DNA of 64,000 nt from an uncultured Prevotellaceae bacterium (GCA_945865175.1 CAMBDA010000011.1:1-64000), one strand, 5' to 3'; positions 27,357-37,611 are shown, counted from the first letter of the stretch. A program made the numbers and translations. The notes: a model not told the origin generated them from the sequence alone.

Positions 27357-30300
27357 ATGAGACACAAATCACTCCTATTAGTGGCATCGATGGCATTCTG
27401 CGCTACACAGGTGCAGGCCCAGATGCAAGCCGATGACGGGTATTACCTAATCGGTTCGGTAGAGGACTTGACGGCATTTGCCGACAGAGTCAACTCTGGC
27501 CAACAGACAATCAACGGCCGCCTCATTGCCGACATTGACCTGGCCGGTGTAGAAAACTTCACGCCCATCGGCCTCTTTGCCGATAACGGTTGGAACCTTC
27601 CGCAGCGTCCCTACAAAGGCACCTTCGACGGACAGGGCCATGTGGTGAAAAACCTGAAAGTGACAATGGACGACTATTATGAGACCGGGCTTTTCAGCCG
27701 TCTGGAAGGAGCTGTGCTGAAAAACCTGGGCGTGATAAATGCCAGCGTCACCAACACCAGAGCCATCCGTGCAGGCGTCATTGCCGGTGAACTGGTAACA
27801 AGCAAGGTGACCAACTGCTTCAGCGCGGGTGACATCACCGTCACCACCGACCATCCCAAAAACAACCGGGGCGGCTTGTCGGGCGAGGCCTACAACAGCG
27901 ACATCAAGCACTGCTATTCCACCTTTGAACTCTTGATTGGCGACCCGTTGTCCTCTGCCGTGGAAAACTGCTACGGAGGGGAGGAGGCCAATGCCATGGC
28001 TCCCACCGGACAGCTGTGCCATCAGCTGAACGCCGGCCAGGCTGCAACCGTCTTCTTCCAGACACTGGGCACCGATGCCTATCCCGTGCTCGACAGCACC
28101 CATGGCACAGTATATGCCATAGGCGAACTGGACTGTGCAGGACGCCCCGTGGGCGATATCGCCTACAGCAACAGCGGAGAAGCCGGCGAGCTGCCGCCAC
28201 ACACGTTTGACGAAGAGGGCTACTGTACCGTCTGCGGCAAGCAGGCAGGAGAAGTAGTCCCCGCCGAAGACGGATGGTACGAAATACGCACAGCCGACGA
28301 ACTGCGCTGGTTCAGCCGACAAGTGGATGCCGGCAATCGCAATATCAACGCGCGCCTGATGAACGACATCAACCTGGAGGAAATCAGCAAATTCCCACCC
28401 ATCGGCCATTTCAACGACAACGGCGTGCAGAACTCCTTCAATGGAACATTTGACGGACAAAACCACATGGTATACAACCTCAACGTGTATGTAGACGACG
28501 GCAGGGAAGCCGGATTGTTCAGCCGCGCCGCAGGCGCTACCATCAAGAACCTGGGCATTGTGAATGCCAGTATCACCAACGATGCAGGCATCCGTGCCGG
28601 TGTGCTGGCAGGTGAGCTGCACAACTGCACCGTCACCAACTGCTTCACCGCAGGCGACCTGAACGTGAACACCACCCATGCACAATGCAGCCATTTCGCT
28701 GGCGAGGCCGCAGGCACCACCCTGAACACCTGCTGGACCACAGGAGACAACTTCACCGTCGGCTACAATGCCGCCAACAACTGTCTGTGGGGCGAAAACT
28801 GCCGCGAAAAGGCCGCTTCGGGCGAACTCTGCTACAACCTCAACGGCGGAACTCTGGACAAGAGCAAGTGCATCTGGTTCCAGACCATCGGCGAGGACGA
28901 GTTCCCCATCTTCGACAGCACCCACGGCTTCGTGTACAAGGTGGAAGACGGCTTGTTTGCCAGTGCCGTCACCGAGGATGAGTTCCTGGAACTGGCTGCC
29001 ACCGTGGTCCAGGGCGAACTGGACAAGTGGGAAGAGGCCGTTGCCTCCCAGCGCCTGCGCGAGAGCTACATGGCCAAGCTGGAAGAGATGAAGGAGATGG
29101 ACTATGAAGCCTTCCTGAAGGCATACAATGCGGCTGCCGGCATCCGCGATGCCCTCATAAGCTCCTACAATGCCTACCAGGCCTATCAGACCAAGGCCGG
29201 AGAGGTGGGCGAATACATCGACGCACACGATGCAGAGTTTGCCGGTCCCGACCGCGACCTGCTGGAAGACTACCTGAACACGGAGATTGCCCCGGGCGAC
29301 GTGTACGCCCACGGTTCTTATCCCTATATTATAGAGAACCCCACCCTCACCACCATCGAGGTGCTCAAGGAGACAGCCGCCCTGGAGCAGATGCTCAACG
29401 ACGCCGTGAGCAAGGGCTACCTGATTGGTGCCAACGTGACGGGCATGCTGCAGAATGCCGACTTCACACAGGGCAACACCGGATGGGACATCAACGAGGG
29501 TTCCTATCCAAGCATCACCAAGGCGGAAGAGGGCCTGACTATGGGACTCATCCAGGCCCAGAAGGCCAACCTGTCCCAGACCCTCACCGGCCTGAAGGAC
29601 GGCATCTACCTGTTCCGCATGAACAGTTACCTGGAGGTACAGAAGTCCACCATGGAGTCACAATACAACTACATCGGCTACGTCTATGCCAACGGCATGA
29701 CCAATTATGTACACACCAAGTTCACCAGCCTGTTCCAACCCGAAGAGATTGAAACCGGATGGGCCGACCAGAAATGGTTTAGCGAAGAGAACGGTGCCTT
29801 CGACGAAAACGGCACCCAACTGTGGGGATGCTCCGACCTGAAGGGTGTGAGCATCGCCTTCGGCATGGGACACTATGACAACTGCATCCTGGCCAACGTG
29901 ACCGACGGAGAGCTGACCGTGGGCATCCAGAACAAGGGCGCATTCAGCCGCCAGTTCGACACCTTCCTGGGCAACGCACGCCTCTACTACTGCGGTACGA
30001 TGGACGAGGCCACCGAAGCACTCGACGAGGTGCTGGGCGACATGACCGCCACTGCCGCACACATCTGCAACGACTACATCCCCTCTGTCACCTACACCGA
30101 GGCCCCCTCGTTCCACAGCGAGTTGAAGGCCGAGTTGGCACAGGCCATAGCCGAGGCCGAGAGCGCAAGCGACAACGCCACCAAGTATGCCCTCATCGGC
30201 AAGATAAGCGACCTCTTCAACAAGATATTCGACTGCAAGGCCGCCTACCTGGAGATGATGCAGACCCTGGAGGAAGCCCAGGCCGCCCTCTACGACCAGT

Positions 30301-32996
30301 CGGACGACCCGGCATTGCTGGAACAGTTTGAAACCCTGTATGCCGAATATGAAGGCCACTATGCCAATGAGGACCTCACCCAGGCCCAGGCCGAAGAGCG
30401 CGTGGAGAATTTGAAGTCCACGGTATACTACAAGCTCGCCTACGGTGAAGAAGCCGAGGAGGTGGACGGCGTATACCAGCTGGGCACTCCCTACAACCTG
30501 ATCTGGTTCTCCAAGAAGGTGAACAGCGGACAGAACACCATCAAGGGCGCCCTCACCGCCGACATCGACATGGCCGAAATCAAGAATTTCACGCCCATCG
30601 GCACCTACAGCGATTTCGGGGGCCCGGGCATCCAGTTCAAGGGCACCTTCGACGGCCAGGGCCACATCGTGAAGAACCTCACCATCCACGTGACGGACAA
30701 GAGCGAGGCCGGATTCTTCAGCCGCACCTTCCAGGCTGTCATCAAGAACCTGGGTATCGTGAACGCCACCGTTACCAACTTCTCTGAAGACGGTACCCCC
30801 GTGCGTGCAGGCGTGATGGGCGGCGAATGCCATGCCAGCAGCGTATACAACTGCTTCACCGCAGGCGACCTCGTGGTGGAGACCGACCACGAACAGGCAG
30901 GCGGACTGTTTGGCGAAGCAGCCAGCACCAACCTGTACAACTGCTACACCACCGCCTCCACACTGGCATCATCCGGTGCCACCACCAACTGCTTTGTGAA
31001 CGCAGCCGCCGAGGCTCCCACCGGTGCCCTGGCCTTCCGCATCAACGAAACCCTGGAGGAGCCCGTCTACTTCCAGAACCTTCCCGGCGACGAATATCCC
31101 GTGCTTGACCCCACCCACGGTGTGGTATATGCAGGCGGACGCATCAACTGTGCCGGCGAGATGACCGAGGTCACCTTCAGCAACGATCCCAATGCCACCT
31201 ATGAGCGCGACAGCCACGAATTTGGCGACGACGACCTCTGCATCCACTGTGGCGAGACCATCGACGCATGCGAGGTGGACAAGGAAGGCTATTACCTGAT
31301 TGCCACCGGCAAGAACCTGGCATGGTTCTCCAACCACGTGAACAAGGGTAACGAAGGCGCCAAGGCACGCATGACCGCCGATGTGGACATGACCGGCATC
31401 GACTTCACCCCCATCGGTCTGTGGTGCAACACACCCGACGAGGAAAAGACGGGCAACGAGGCCCCCAACCGCCGCTTCTCCGGTGTGTTTGACGGACAAG
31501 GCCACGTCATCCGCAACCTCAACATCACCGTGCCCGCATACGGCGACGCCGGTCTGGTAAGTTTCCTGTTCGGAGGTTCTATCCTCAATGTAGGTATCGA
31601 GAACGCCAGCGTCACCAGCCCCAATGTGGCTTCTTCCAGCATCGGCGTGCTGTGCGGACACAGCATCAACACCACCGTAAGGAACTGCTACGTAATCGGC
31701 GACATCCAGCTCACCACCCGCACCGGAGACTTCGGCGCTGCCTTTAGCGGTGCGCTGATTGCCTGCCTGCAGACCGGCAACATGTACAACTGCTTCACCA
31801 CCTACCACGCCATGGGTTCAAGCAATGGCAGCAACTGCTACTCCAGCGTGAACGTGAATGATTGGGGTCCCACCGGCGAACTCTGCTACAAGCTCAACTC
31901 CGGCAACACCAAGAATCCCGTATGGTTCCAGAACATCGGCACCGATGCCTACCCCGTGCTGGACAACACGCACAGCATCGTGTACATGACCTCCGAGACT
32001 GAGTACACCAATGCCCAGCCCGACCTGATGAAGTATGCCGGCACCAAGGATGATCCCTTCATCATCAACACCGTGCAGGAACTGCAGGATGTGGCTTCCT
32101 ACCTGGTGGCCGACAGCCTGAACTACATCCGTCTGGCCGCCGACCTCGACATGAGCGAGGTGACCAAATGGACACCGCTCAACCTGTCTACCAAGTGGAT
32201 CGACTTTGACGGACAGGGCCACGTGATCAAGAACTTCAATGTGACCACCACCGACACCAAGTACATGAGCATCTTCGGTATCCTGGGCGGCGGTCTGCGC
32301 AATCTGGGCCTGGAGAATGCCAGCGTAGTCACCTCTGCCAGCGGCGACGGTCTTCTGGCCGGCTATGTAGGCCACACCGGCTATGGCAAGCCCACCTATA
32401 TCGAGCATGTATACGTGACCGGCCAGCTGGAAGTGACCAACAACTATGCAGGCGGTATGTTCGGCACCGTGGGTGACACCGTAGTGATGAAGAACTGCTA
32501 CGCCAATGTGGACATCAACAGCACCGACGCCTACACAGGCGGTATCATCGCCCGCGTTCATGGTGCGCTCACCATGGAGAACTGCTATGCAGCCGGCTCG
32601 TTCACCCGCGGTGGCGGTGTCATCGGCGGTGGCCAGGAAAGCGGCACTCCTTCCTCTACCTACAAGAACGTAGTGGTTTGGAACAACGACTATGAGAACT
32701 TTGGCAACCTGCGTCTGCAGGACGACCTGAGCGGCATCAGCTACTACTACGGCAACAACTTTGCCGAGCTGCAGAAGACCGTAGTGGCATGGGATTCCTC
32801 CGTTTGGTCGTGCGACATGCAGGACGGCAGCTATCCCATCCTCGTGGGCACCGCTGTGGGCATCAAGGACATCATGGCTGAAGGCGAAGGCCGCAAGGGC
32901 ATCTACGACCTCTCTGGCCGCCGTCTCAGCGACAGCTCCAAGCTGGCCAAGGGCATCTACATAATCAACGGCAAGAAAGTGGCAGTAGGCAAGTAA
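27357..32996 (+). CDS. Giant modular secreted protein with GLUG-like repeats
   Basis: The 1879-residue protein has a signal peptide (about 1-22). Five related modules of 200-270 residues start near 22, 306, 1038, 1310 and 1560. Each has a YxxxxxxxLxxFxxxV lead, DIDLxxIxxFTPIG, a GTFDGQGHVVKNL stretch, a GLFSRxxGAxIKNLGIxNASVT strand and short N-C-(Y/F) repeats. This matches GLUG-type beta-helix proteins. Two CxxCG knuckles close modules (CTVCGKQ, CIHCGET). A helical and jelly-roll-like section spans about 540-1035. The end (IYDLSGRRL ... KGIYIINGKKVAVGK) resembles a sorting domain. A surface adhesin or glycan-binding role is likely but unproven. Confidence 0.8.
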   Translation: MRHKSLLLVASMAFCATQVQAQMQADDGYYLIGSVEDLTAFADRVNSGQQTINGRLIADIDLAGVENFTPIGLFADNGWNLPQRPYKGTFDGQGHVVKNLKVTMDDYYETGLFSRLEGAVLKNLGVINASVTNTRAIRAGVIAGELVTSKVTNCFSAGDITVTTDHPKNNRGGLSGEAYNSDIKHCYSTFELLIGDPLSSAVENCYGGEEANAMAPTGQLCHQLNAGQAATVFFQTLGTDAYPVLDSTHGTVYAIGELDCAGRPVGDIAYSNSGEAGELPPHTFDEEGYCTVCGKQAGEVVPAEDGWYEIRTADELRWFSRQVDAGNRNINARLMNDINLEEISKFPPIGHFNDNGVQNSFNGTFDGQNHMVYNLNVYVDDGREAGLFSRAAGATIKNLGIVNASITNDAGIRAGVLAGELHNCTVTNCFTAGDLNVNTTHAQCSHFAGEAAGTTLNTCWTTGDNFTVGYNAANNCLWGENCREKAASGELCYNLNGGTLDKSKCIWFQTIGEDEFPIFDSTHGFVYKVEDGLFASAVTEDEFLELAATVVQGELDKWEEAVASQRLRESYMAKLEEMKEMDYEAFLKAYNAAAGIRDALISSYNAYQAYQTKAGEVGEYIDAHDAEFAGPDRDLLEDYLNTEIAPGDVYAHGSYPYIIENPTLTTIEVLKETAALEQMLNDAVSKGYLIGANVTGMLQNADFTQGNTGWDINEGSYPSITKAEEGLTMGLIQAQKANLSQTLTGLKDGIYLFRMNSYLEVQKSTMESQYNYIGYVYANGMTNYVHTKFTSLFQPEEIETGWADQKWFSEENGAFDENGTQLWGCSDLKGVSIAFGMGHYDNCILANVTDGELTVGIQNKGAFSRQFDTFLGNARLYYCGTMDEATEALDEVLGDMTATAAHICNDYIPSVTYTEAPSFHSELKAELAQAIAEAESASDNATKYALIGKISDLFNKIFDCKAAYLEMMQTLEEAQAALYDQSDDPALLEQFETLYAEYEGHYANEDLTQAQAEERVENLKSTVYYKLAYGEEAEEVDGVYQLGTPYNLIWFSKKVNSGQNTIKGALTADIDMAEIKNFTPIGTYSDFGGPGIQFKGTFDGQGHIVKNLTIHVTDKSEAGFFSRTFQAVIKNLGIVNATVTNFSEDGTPVRAGVMGGECHASSVYNCFTAGDLVVETDHEQAGGLFGEAASTNLYNCYTTASTLASSGATTNCFVNAAAEAPTGALAFRINETLEEPVYFQNLPGDEYPVLDPTHGVVYAGGRINCAGEMTEVTFSNDPNATYERDSHEFGDDDLCIHCGETIDACEVDKEGYYLIATGKNLAWFSNHVNKGNEGAKARMTADVDMTGIDFTPIGLWCNTPDEEKTGNEAPNRRFSGVFDGQGHVIRNLNITVPAYGDAGLVSFLFGGSILNVGIENASVTSPNVASSSIGVLCGHSINTTVRNCYVIGDIQLTTRTGDFGAAFSGALIACLQTGNMYNCFTTYHAMGSSNGSNCYSSVNVNDWGPTGELCYKLNSGNTKNPVWFQNIGTDAYPVLDNTHSIVYMTSETEYTNAQPDLMKYAGTKDDPFIINTVQELQDVASYLVADSLNYIRLAADLDMSEVTKWTPLNLSTKWIDFDGQGHVIKNFNVTTTDTKYMSIFGILGGGLRNLGLENASVVTSASGDGLLAGYVGHTGYGKPTYIEHVYVTGQLEVTNNYAGGMFGTVGDTVVMKNCYANVDINSTDAYTGGIIARVHGALTMENCYAAGSFTRGGGVIGGGQESGTPSSTYKNVVVWNNDYENFGNLRLQDDLSGISYYYGNNFAELQKTVVAWDSSVWSCDMQDGSYPILVGTAVGIKDIMAEGEGRKGIYDLSGRRLSDSSKLAKGIYIINGKKVAVGK

Positions 32997-33039
32997 GCAA
33001 TTGACTGCTTGCGCTCACCAAGCCATTCCCAATCAAAAG

Positions 33040-33079
33040 GTCCGGGGCCTTGCGCCCCCTGCGGCACAGGGTCCCGGAC
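33040..33079 (+). terminator. GC-rich hairpin after the giant surface-protein gene
   Basis: GTCCGGG (33040-33046) pairs with CCCGGAC (33073-33079), enclosing a second GGGGC/GCCCC fold. It lies 43 bp after the stop and before the start of the fasciclin gene. There is no long T-run, so it may be a partial terminator. Confidence 0.55.
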
Positions 33080-33117
33080 TTCTCACAAGCCCCCCATCAA
33101 TCATAAAGAAACCAGAC

Positions 33118-35241
33118 ATGTTATTCTCCAAACTATTCAAGCGAATTATGCCGGTGGCCATAGCAGCAGCCATGATGGCCGGATGCAAGGAACAGATCGA
33201 CACATCGGCACGCTACGTCTTCCTCGACGAGACCGTATACAGCTACCTGAGCAAACACGACCAATACAGCCAGTATGCAGACCTGCTGGGCAAGGTGAAG
33301 GTGAGCAAGATTTCCACCTCCACCCTGAAACAGTTGTTGGCCGCCCGAGGCAACTACACCGTGTTTGCACCCACCAACGAGGCCATCCAGCGCTATCTGG
33401 ACACACTGGCCATGAAGAAGGTCATCGAAGCGCCCAGCTGGGACGGATTCCGCGACTCCAGTTCGCTCGACTCCATACGAGAAATCATCGTATACAACAG
33501 TATCATCGATGCAGGTGACAACCTGGAACCCTACGAGACGGGAGAGTTTCCCATCCTTAACAAGGGAGAGTTCCCGCTTGTCAACATGTATTCGCGCAAG
33601 CTGTATGTAACTTATTCGGACAACCCGGACAGCATCTGGGTGAACGGTGCGGCACTGGACGTGAACAATCGCGACATCAAGACGGAGAACGGCGTCATCC
33701 ACTGCGTACACAACGTGGTGGCACCCACCAACAACACCCTGGGCTACCTGCTGGAGTCTATCTTCAACGAGAAGCAGAAGGGCTACTACGTGGCAGCACA
33801 GCTGGTGCGTGCAGCCGGCATGCTAGACACCCTCTACAAGTACCAGGACGACGAATACGAACGCCGCTACCAGGCCGGCCTCATCAAGGACATCGCGCAC
33901 ACATCGGGTATCGGCTACACAACGGGCAAAGTGCCCGAGCACCGCTTCTACGGCTACACCTTCTTTGCCGAGACCGATGAGTTCTGGGAAAAGGAACTGG
34001 GCAAGGACGCCCTGGACATCACCGTGAAGGACGTGAAGGACTATCTCATCCAGCACGGATATTACCCCGAGGGAACCACAGACGACAACTATACGGAGGA
34101 GAACAACATCGTGAATCTCTTCATCACCTACCATTTCATGCCCATGCGACTGGCGGCCGACCGTCTGGTGCTCCATTGGAACGAAATGGGCTACTCGAAA
34201 CACGTGAAGCAACCCACCGTGGTGCAATACGAATACTATACCACCATGGGCAAACGCCGCCTGCTGAAGTTCCTGGAAAGCGCGGAGAGCGACGGTGTGT
34301 GCATCAACCGCTTCCCCAATATCGACAACGGGCGCCATGGCACCTACCACGAACTGAGCTGCGACCCCGACAAGGTGGGCATCCCCGTGCAGGCCCCGGA
34401 AACGGGCGGAGAGTTCAACGTGCGCAACGGTATCATCTATCCGCTCGACCAGATACTGGCCTACACCTCCGATGTGCGGCACAACCTGCACAAGGAGCGC
34501 ATCCGCTGGGACATCACCGCCCAATTCCCCGAATTCATGAACAACGACATACGCCTGCAATACTACTATCTGGGCCAGCGGTGGGGCATTCCCATGAACA
34601 CGGTCTACCGCTATCTGGATGATTGCAGCATCGAAGACGACAGCTATTTCTTCTACTATAACGGCTACGACGAGACGATGAAGAACTATCAGGGCGACGA
34701 GCTGAACATCCGTGGCAATCTGGACGTGACCTTCCGCCTGCCTCCCGTGCCCGAAGACGGCATCTACGAACTGCGCTTCAACATCCAGAGCGACGGCTAC
34801 AACCGGGGCATGGTGCAGTTCTACTGGGGGTCGGACCTCAACAACCTGCCTCCCATGGGCATTCCCCTGGACATCCGCATGAGCGGACTGGAACGCAGAA
34901 CCACTGCCGGCACATTCCCGAGCAATGTGGGCTGGCTGCCCGATGTGGAGGACGACGATGCCTTCAATGCCGAAGTGGACAAGAAGATGCGCAACAACGG
35001 CTTCATGAAGGGTGCCAACATCTACTGCGACGGCGGACAGGGCCTGAACATCATGGCCCGGGCCGACCCGCTGATTATCCGACGTGTGATTGTGCGCGAG
35101 CCCATGAAAGCCGACGAGACCTATTACGTGAGGTTCAAGACCGTACTGGACGACGCATCGCGTGAGTTCTACGTAGACTTCCTGGAATTCTGTCCGAAGG
35201 AAGTGTATGACAATCCGGAAACACCGGAAGACATCTGGTAG
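33118..35241 (+). CDS. Fasciclin-domain lipoprotein, copy 1
   Basis: The protein is 707 residues from the ATG at 33118. The open frame extends to 33001, but that part runs through a terminator hairpin and lacks a signal, whereas MLFSKLFKRIM starts a lipoprotein signal with a lipobox-like MMAGC. A FAS1 domain lies at about 40-210 (LKQLLAARGNYTVFAPTNEAI, NGVIHCVHNVV). The remaining 500 residues are a Bacteroidales-specific region with GKRRLLKF and a beta-rich end. It is a clear paralogue of the minus-strand gene at 57875-59992, and both end NP(E/N)xPEDIW. FAS1 modules mediate adhesion in other organisms; the function here is unknown. Confidence 0.8.
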   Translation: MLFSKLFKRIMPVAIAAAMMAGCKEQIDTSARYVFLDETVYSYLSKHDQYSQYADLLGKVKVSKISTSTLKQLLAARGNYTVFAPTNEAIQRYLDTLAMKKVIEAPSWDGFRDSSSLDSIREIIVYNSIIDAGDNLEPYETGEFPILNKGEFPLVNMYSRKLYVTYSDNPDSIWVNGAALDVNNRDIKTENGVIHCVHNVVAPTNNTLGYLLESIFNEKQKGYYVAAQLVRAAGMLDTLYKYQDDEYERRYQAGLIKDIAHTSGIGYTTGKVPEHRFYGYTFFAETDEFWEKELGKDALDITVKDVKDYLIQHGYYPEGTTDDNYTEENNIVNLFITYHFMPMRLAADRLVLHWNEMGYSKHVKQPTVVQYEYYTTMGKRRLLKFLESAESDGVCINRFPNIDNGRHGTYHELSCDPDKVGIPVQAPETGGEFNVRNGIIYPLDQILAYTSDVRHNLHKERIRWDITAQFPEFMNNDIRLQYYYLGQRWGIPMNTVYRYLDDCSIEDDSYFFYYNGYDETMKNYQGDELNIRGNLDVTFRLPPVPEDGIYELRFNIQSDGYNRGMVQFYWGSDLNNLPPMGIPLDIRMSGLERRTTAGTFPSNVGWLPDVEDDDAFNAEVDKKMRNNGFMKGANIYCDGGQGLNIMARADPLIIRRVIVREPMKADETYYVRFKTVLDDASREFYVDFLEFCPKEVYDNPETPEDIW

Positions 35242-35244
35242 CAA

Positions 35245-35275
35245 GATGGGGCATGTCCGATGGGCATGCCCCGTC
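35245..35275 (+). terminator. Hairpin after fasciclin gene copy 1
   Basis: The arms GATGGGGCATG (35245-35255) and CATGCCCCGTC (35265-35275) pair over 11 bp with one G-U. The hairpin starts 4 bp after the stop codon. No T-run follows directly. Confidence 0.65.
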
Positions 35276-35391
35276 CTGCATATAGAAGATTGTTCTCTCG
35301 CCAGGGCTCTTCAATAAAGAATATCCTGTAAACGCCTCAGATTCCTAATAAAATATGCAAGCTACCCCCCTGATTTTTTTCAACAAAAGTC

Positions 35392-35422
35392 TTGTTTTTT
35401 CCGAAAAAAACACATAACTTTG
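35392..35422 (+). promoter_or_regulatory. Promoter of the CapD-type gene (TTG ... TAACTTTG)
   Basis: TTG (35392-35394) and TAACTTTG (35415-35422) are 20 nt apart, close to the Bacteroidetes -33/-7 layout. The box overlaps the TTG at 35420 that would open a longer frame, so translation must start further in, at 35468. Confidence 0.7.
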
Positions 35423-35467
35423 CAACCGTTGAAGAATTGCAATGAAAACAAATTAACATTTGAAGGT

Positions 35468-37393
35468 ATGAGAACACTTAAAGACATATTCTGTATCAAC
35501 AAGTTGACATCCTGGTATTTTTCCCGGGCCGCACTGCCATACTGGTGTGTCATCGCCATCGACTGTTTAACAATTGTCTTTTCCGGCCTCCTGTCCATCT
35601 ATGTGGTGTGGGGCGGGCACGCACTGGCCAGTTCATTTTGGCACTGCGTACTGCTCATGTGCTGCTCGTTGCCCATGTTCATCGTGGGCATGAGGGTCTT
35701 CAGCACCTACTCCGGCATCATCCGCTACTCCTCCTTCATCGACCTGATGCACGTGACGCTGGCCATGCTGCTGGGCTTTGCACTGAACAACCTGCTGTTG
35801 CTGATTCTGCCAGACAGCATGTCGGTGCTGATAACGCCCAGGGTGCAGATTGTCATGCTGTGTGTGTCGCTGATAGGGATGTATGCCATGCGCATCCTTG
35901 TGAAATACCTCTTTGACACCGCCAGCAAGGAAGGGCAGTCCACAGCTGTGTTCATCCTCGGCGTGAAAGAGGGAGGCATCGCGCTGGCCAAAAGCATGCG
36001 AAACCAACATCCCGCACAGTATACCATCAAAGGCTTTTTATCAACCGACGAGAACACCGTGGGCAGGTATCTGCTGGGGAACCATGTGTATGCCTACAAC
36101 GAAACGGCGATTGCCAGGATGGTGAAGACGGGCACGAAGATGCTGTTTGTGAGTCCCATCATGACGGATGCCTTCCTGGAAAACCAGACAATGATAGACA
36201 AACTCTCAGAAGCCGGCATCAAGATTATGATGATGCCCAAAGCGCAATCATGGGATGGAAAGTCACCGCTCAAGCACCAGCAGATGCGCGAGGTGGACAT
36301 TGAGGACCTCCTGCCCAGAGACAAGATTGAGGTGGACATGGAAGCCATCGGCGCGCTGCTGAGAGACAAGCGCATCCTCATCACAGGCGCAGCAGGCAGC
36401 ATAGGCAGCGAGATGGTACGCCAGGTTGCCATCTACAAGCCCGAATGCCTGATTCTGGTAGACCAGGCCGAAACTCCCATGCACGACGTGAGGCTGTTCA
36501 TGAAAAAGCACTATCCCTACATCGCCTGCGAAACCATCGTCACCAGCATCACCAATGCCACACGCATGGACCAGATTTTCCGCCTCCACAAACCCCACTA
36601 TGTGTTCCATGCCGCAGCCTACAAGCATGTGCCGATGATGGAGGACAATCCAGCCGAAGCTGTACAGAACAACATATATGGTACGCGCGTGATAGCGGAC
36701 ATGGCTGTAAAGTACGGCACCAAGAAGTTTGTGATGATTTCCACCGACAAAGCCGTCAACCCCACCAACGTGATGGGTTGCTCCAAGAGAATATGCGAAA
36801 TCTATTGCCAGTCGCTCAACAAGGCCATCATGGACGGCCGCATCAAGGGTGTCACACAATTTGTAACCACCCGTTTCGGCAATGTGCTGGGCTCCAACGG
36901 CTCTGTCATCCCCATTTTCAAGAAGCAGATTGCAATGGGCGGCCCCATCACCGTCACTCATCCCGACATCATCCGGTTCTTCATGCTCATCCCGGAAGCA
37001 TGTAAGCTGGTACTGGAAGCAGGAACAATGGGAAAGGGCGGAGAAATCTTTGTCTTCGACATGGGGCAGCCCGTAAGAATAGCCGACCTGGCCAAGCGCA
37101 TGATTGCGCTCTCCGGCGTGCAGGGTGTGGAAATCAAATACGTAGGTCTTCGGGATGGAGAAAAGCTTTTTGAGGAAGTGCTGAACGATGCCGAACAAAC
37201 CATTCCCACACAGCACCCGAAAATCAAGGTGGCCAAGGTGAGGGAATATCCCTACGAGCTGGCATTGAAGAACGAAGAGGAACTGTACGAGATTTCGCTC
37301 CATGCCGACGACATGACCATCGTGAAGAAGATGAAGGAGATTGTACCCGAATACAAGTCGCAGCAGTCGAAATACAAGTCACTGGATGCATAG
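35468..37393 (+). CDS. Membrane-bound NDP-sugar dehydratase/epimerase (CapD/FlaA1 type)
   Basis: The protein is 641 residues from the ATG at 35468. Four membrane helices occupy roughly the first 130 residues. A CoA-binding-like fold follows, then the SDR domain with the nucleotide loop ITGAAGSIGSEMVRQV near 305 and STDKAVNPTNVMGCSKR near 424-440. In this family the usual catalytic tyrosine is replaced by methionine (MxxxK), as seen here. Such enzymes convert UDP-GlcNAc to 4-keto-6-deoxy sugars for capsule, O-antigen or glycoprotein glycans. No other sugar gene is adjacent, so the product's use cannot be assigned. Confidence 0.9.
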   Translation: MRTLKDIFCINKLTSWYFSRAALPYWCVIAIDCLTIVFSGLLSIYVVWGGHALASSFWHCVLLMCCSLPMFIVGMRVFSTYSGIIRYSSFIDLMHVTLAMLLGFALNNLLLLILPDSMSVLITPRVQIVMLCVSLIGMYAMRILVKYLFDTASKEGQSTAVFILGVKEGGIALAKSMRNQHPAQYTIKGFLSTDENTVGRYLLGNHVYAYNETAIARMVKTGTKMLFVSPIMTDAFLENQTMIDKLSEAGIKIMMMPKAQSWDGKSPLKHQQMREVDIEDLLPRDKIEVDMEAIGALLRDKRILITGAAGSIGSEMVRQVAIYKPECLILVDQAETPMHDVRLFMKKHYPYIACETIVTSITNATRMDQIFRLHKPHYVFHAAAYKHVPMMEDNPAEAVQNNIYGTRVIADMAVKYGTKKFVMISTDKAVNPTNVMGCSKRICEIYCQSLNKAIMDGRIKGVTQFVTTRFGNVLGSNGSVIPIFKKQIAMGGPITVTHPDIIRFFMLIPEACKLVLEAGTMGKGGEIFVFDMGQPVRIADLAKRMIALSGVQGVEIKYVGLRDGEKLFEEVLNDAEQTIPTQHPKIKVAKVREYPYELALKNEEELYEISLHADDMTIVKKMKEIVPEYKSQQSKYKSLDA

Positions 37394-37410
37394 CAAGCCT
37401 GCAAGGCATA

Positions 37411-37490
37411 TATACTCCTTTTTCAGAGAAGATATACTTCATCACCCGATGCAGTATATCTTCTCTGCTTTATGCAATATATCTTCTCGG
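37411..37490. repeat. Dispersed hairpin repeat, copy 2
   Basis: Twenty-base arms (37424-37443 and 37448-37467) pair with one mismatch around a 4-nt loop. A third half-copy lies at about 37472-37490. The left side matches copy 1 at 63-93, including the ACTCCTTTT lead and AGAAGATATACTTCATC. It sits 17 bp after the CapD-type gene, so it may also end that transcript. Confidence 0.65.
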
Positions 37491-37578
37491 AAACATACCA
37501 ATCGTCTTTCAACTGTTAATTTATCCTAATCTGTAAGATATTTCAGGTACTTTGCATTGCATAGTACTGGATTAATTG

Positions 37579-37586
37579 TAACTTTG
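37579..37586 (+). promoter_or_regulatory. -7 box (TAACTTTG) for padR-pspC
   Basis: TAACTTTG lies 25 bp before the ATG at 37612. A TTG at 37557-37559 is 19 nt upstream, fitting a -33 element. Confidence 0.65.
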
Positions 37587-37611
37587 CGGCAGAAACATAA
37601 AAAAAAACGGA

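Noticed and set aside
27447-28200. Possible phage or transposon origin of the repeat-rich giant gene
   Set aside because: Codon use and base content match the neighbours and no integrase or attachment site was seen; the repeats are within the protein modules.
27447-29312. Long antisense frame of about 620 codons under the giant surface-protein gene
   Set aside because: The sense frame has a signal peptide, repeats and family motifs. The antisense product is repetitive and has no recognisable domain; it is a by-product of biased codon use.
33001-33117. Longer N-terminus for fasciclin copy 1
   Set aside because: The extra codons run through a terminator hairpin and do not resemble a signal; the lipoprotein signal begins at 33118.
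33823-35244. Minus-strand frame opposite fasciclin copy 1
   Set aside because: No homology or promoter; the sense gene is supported by its paralogue.
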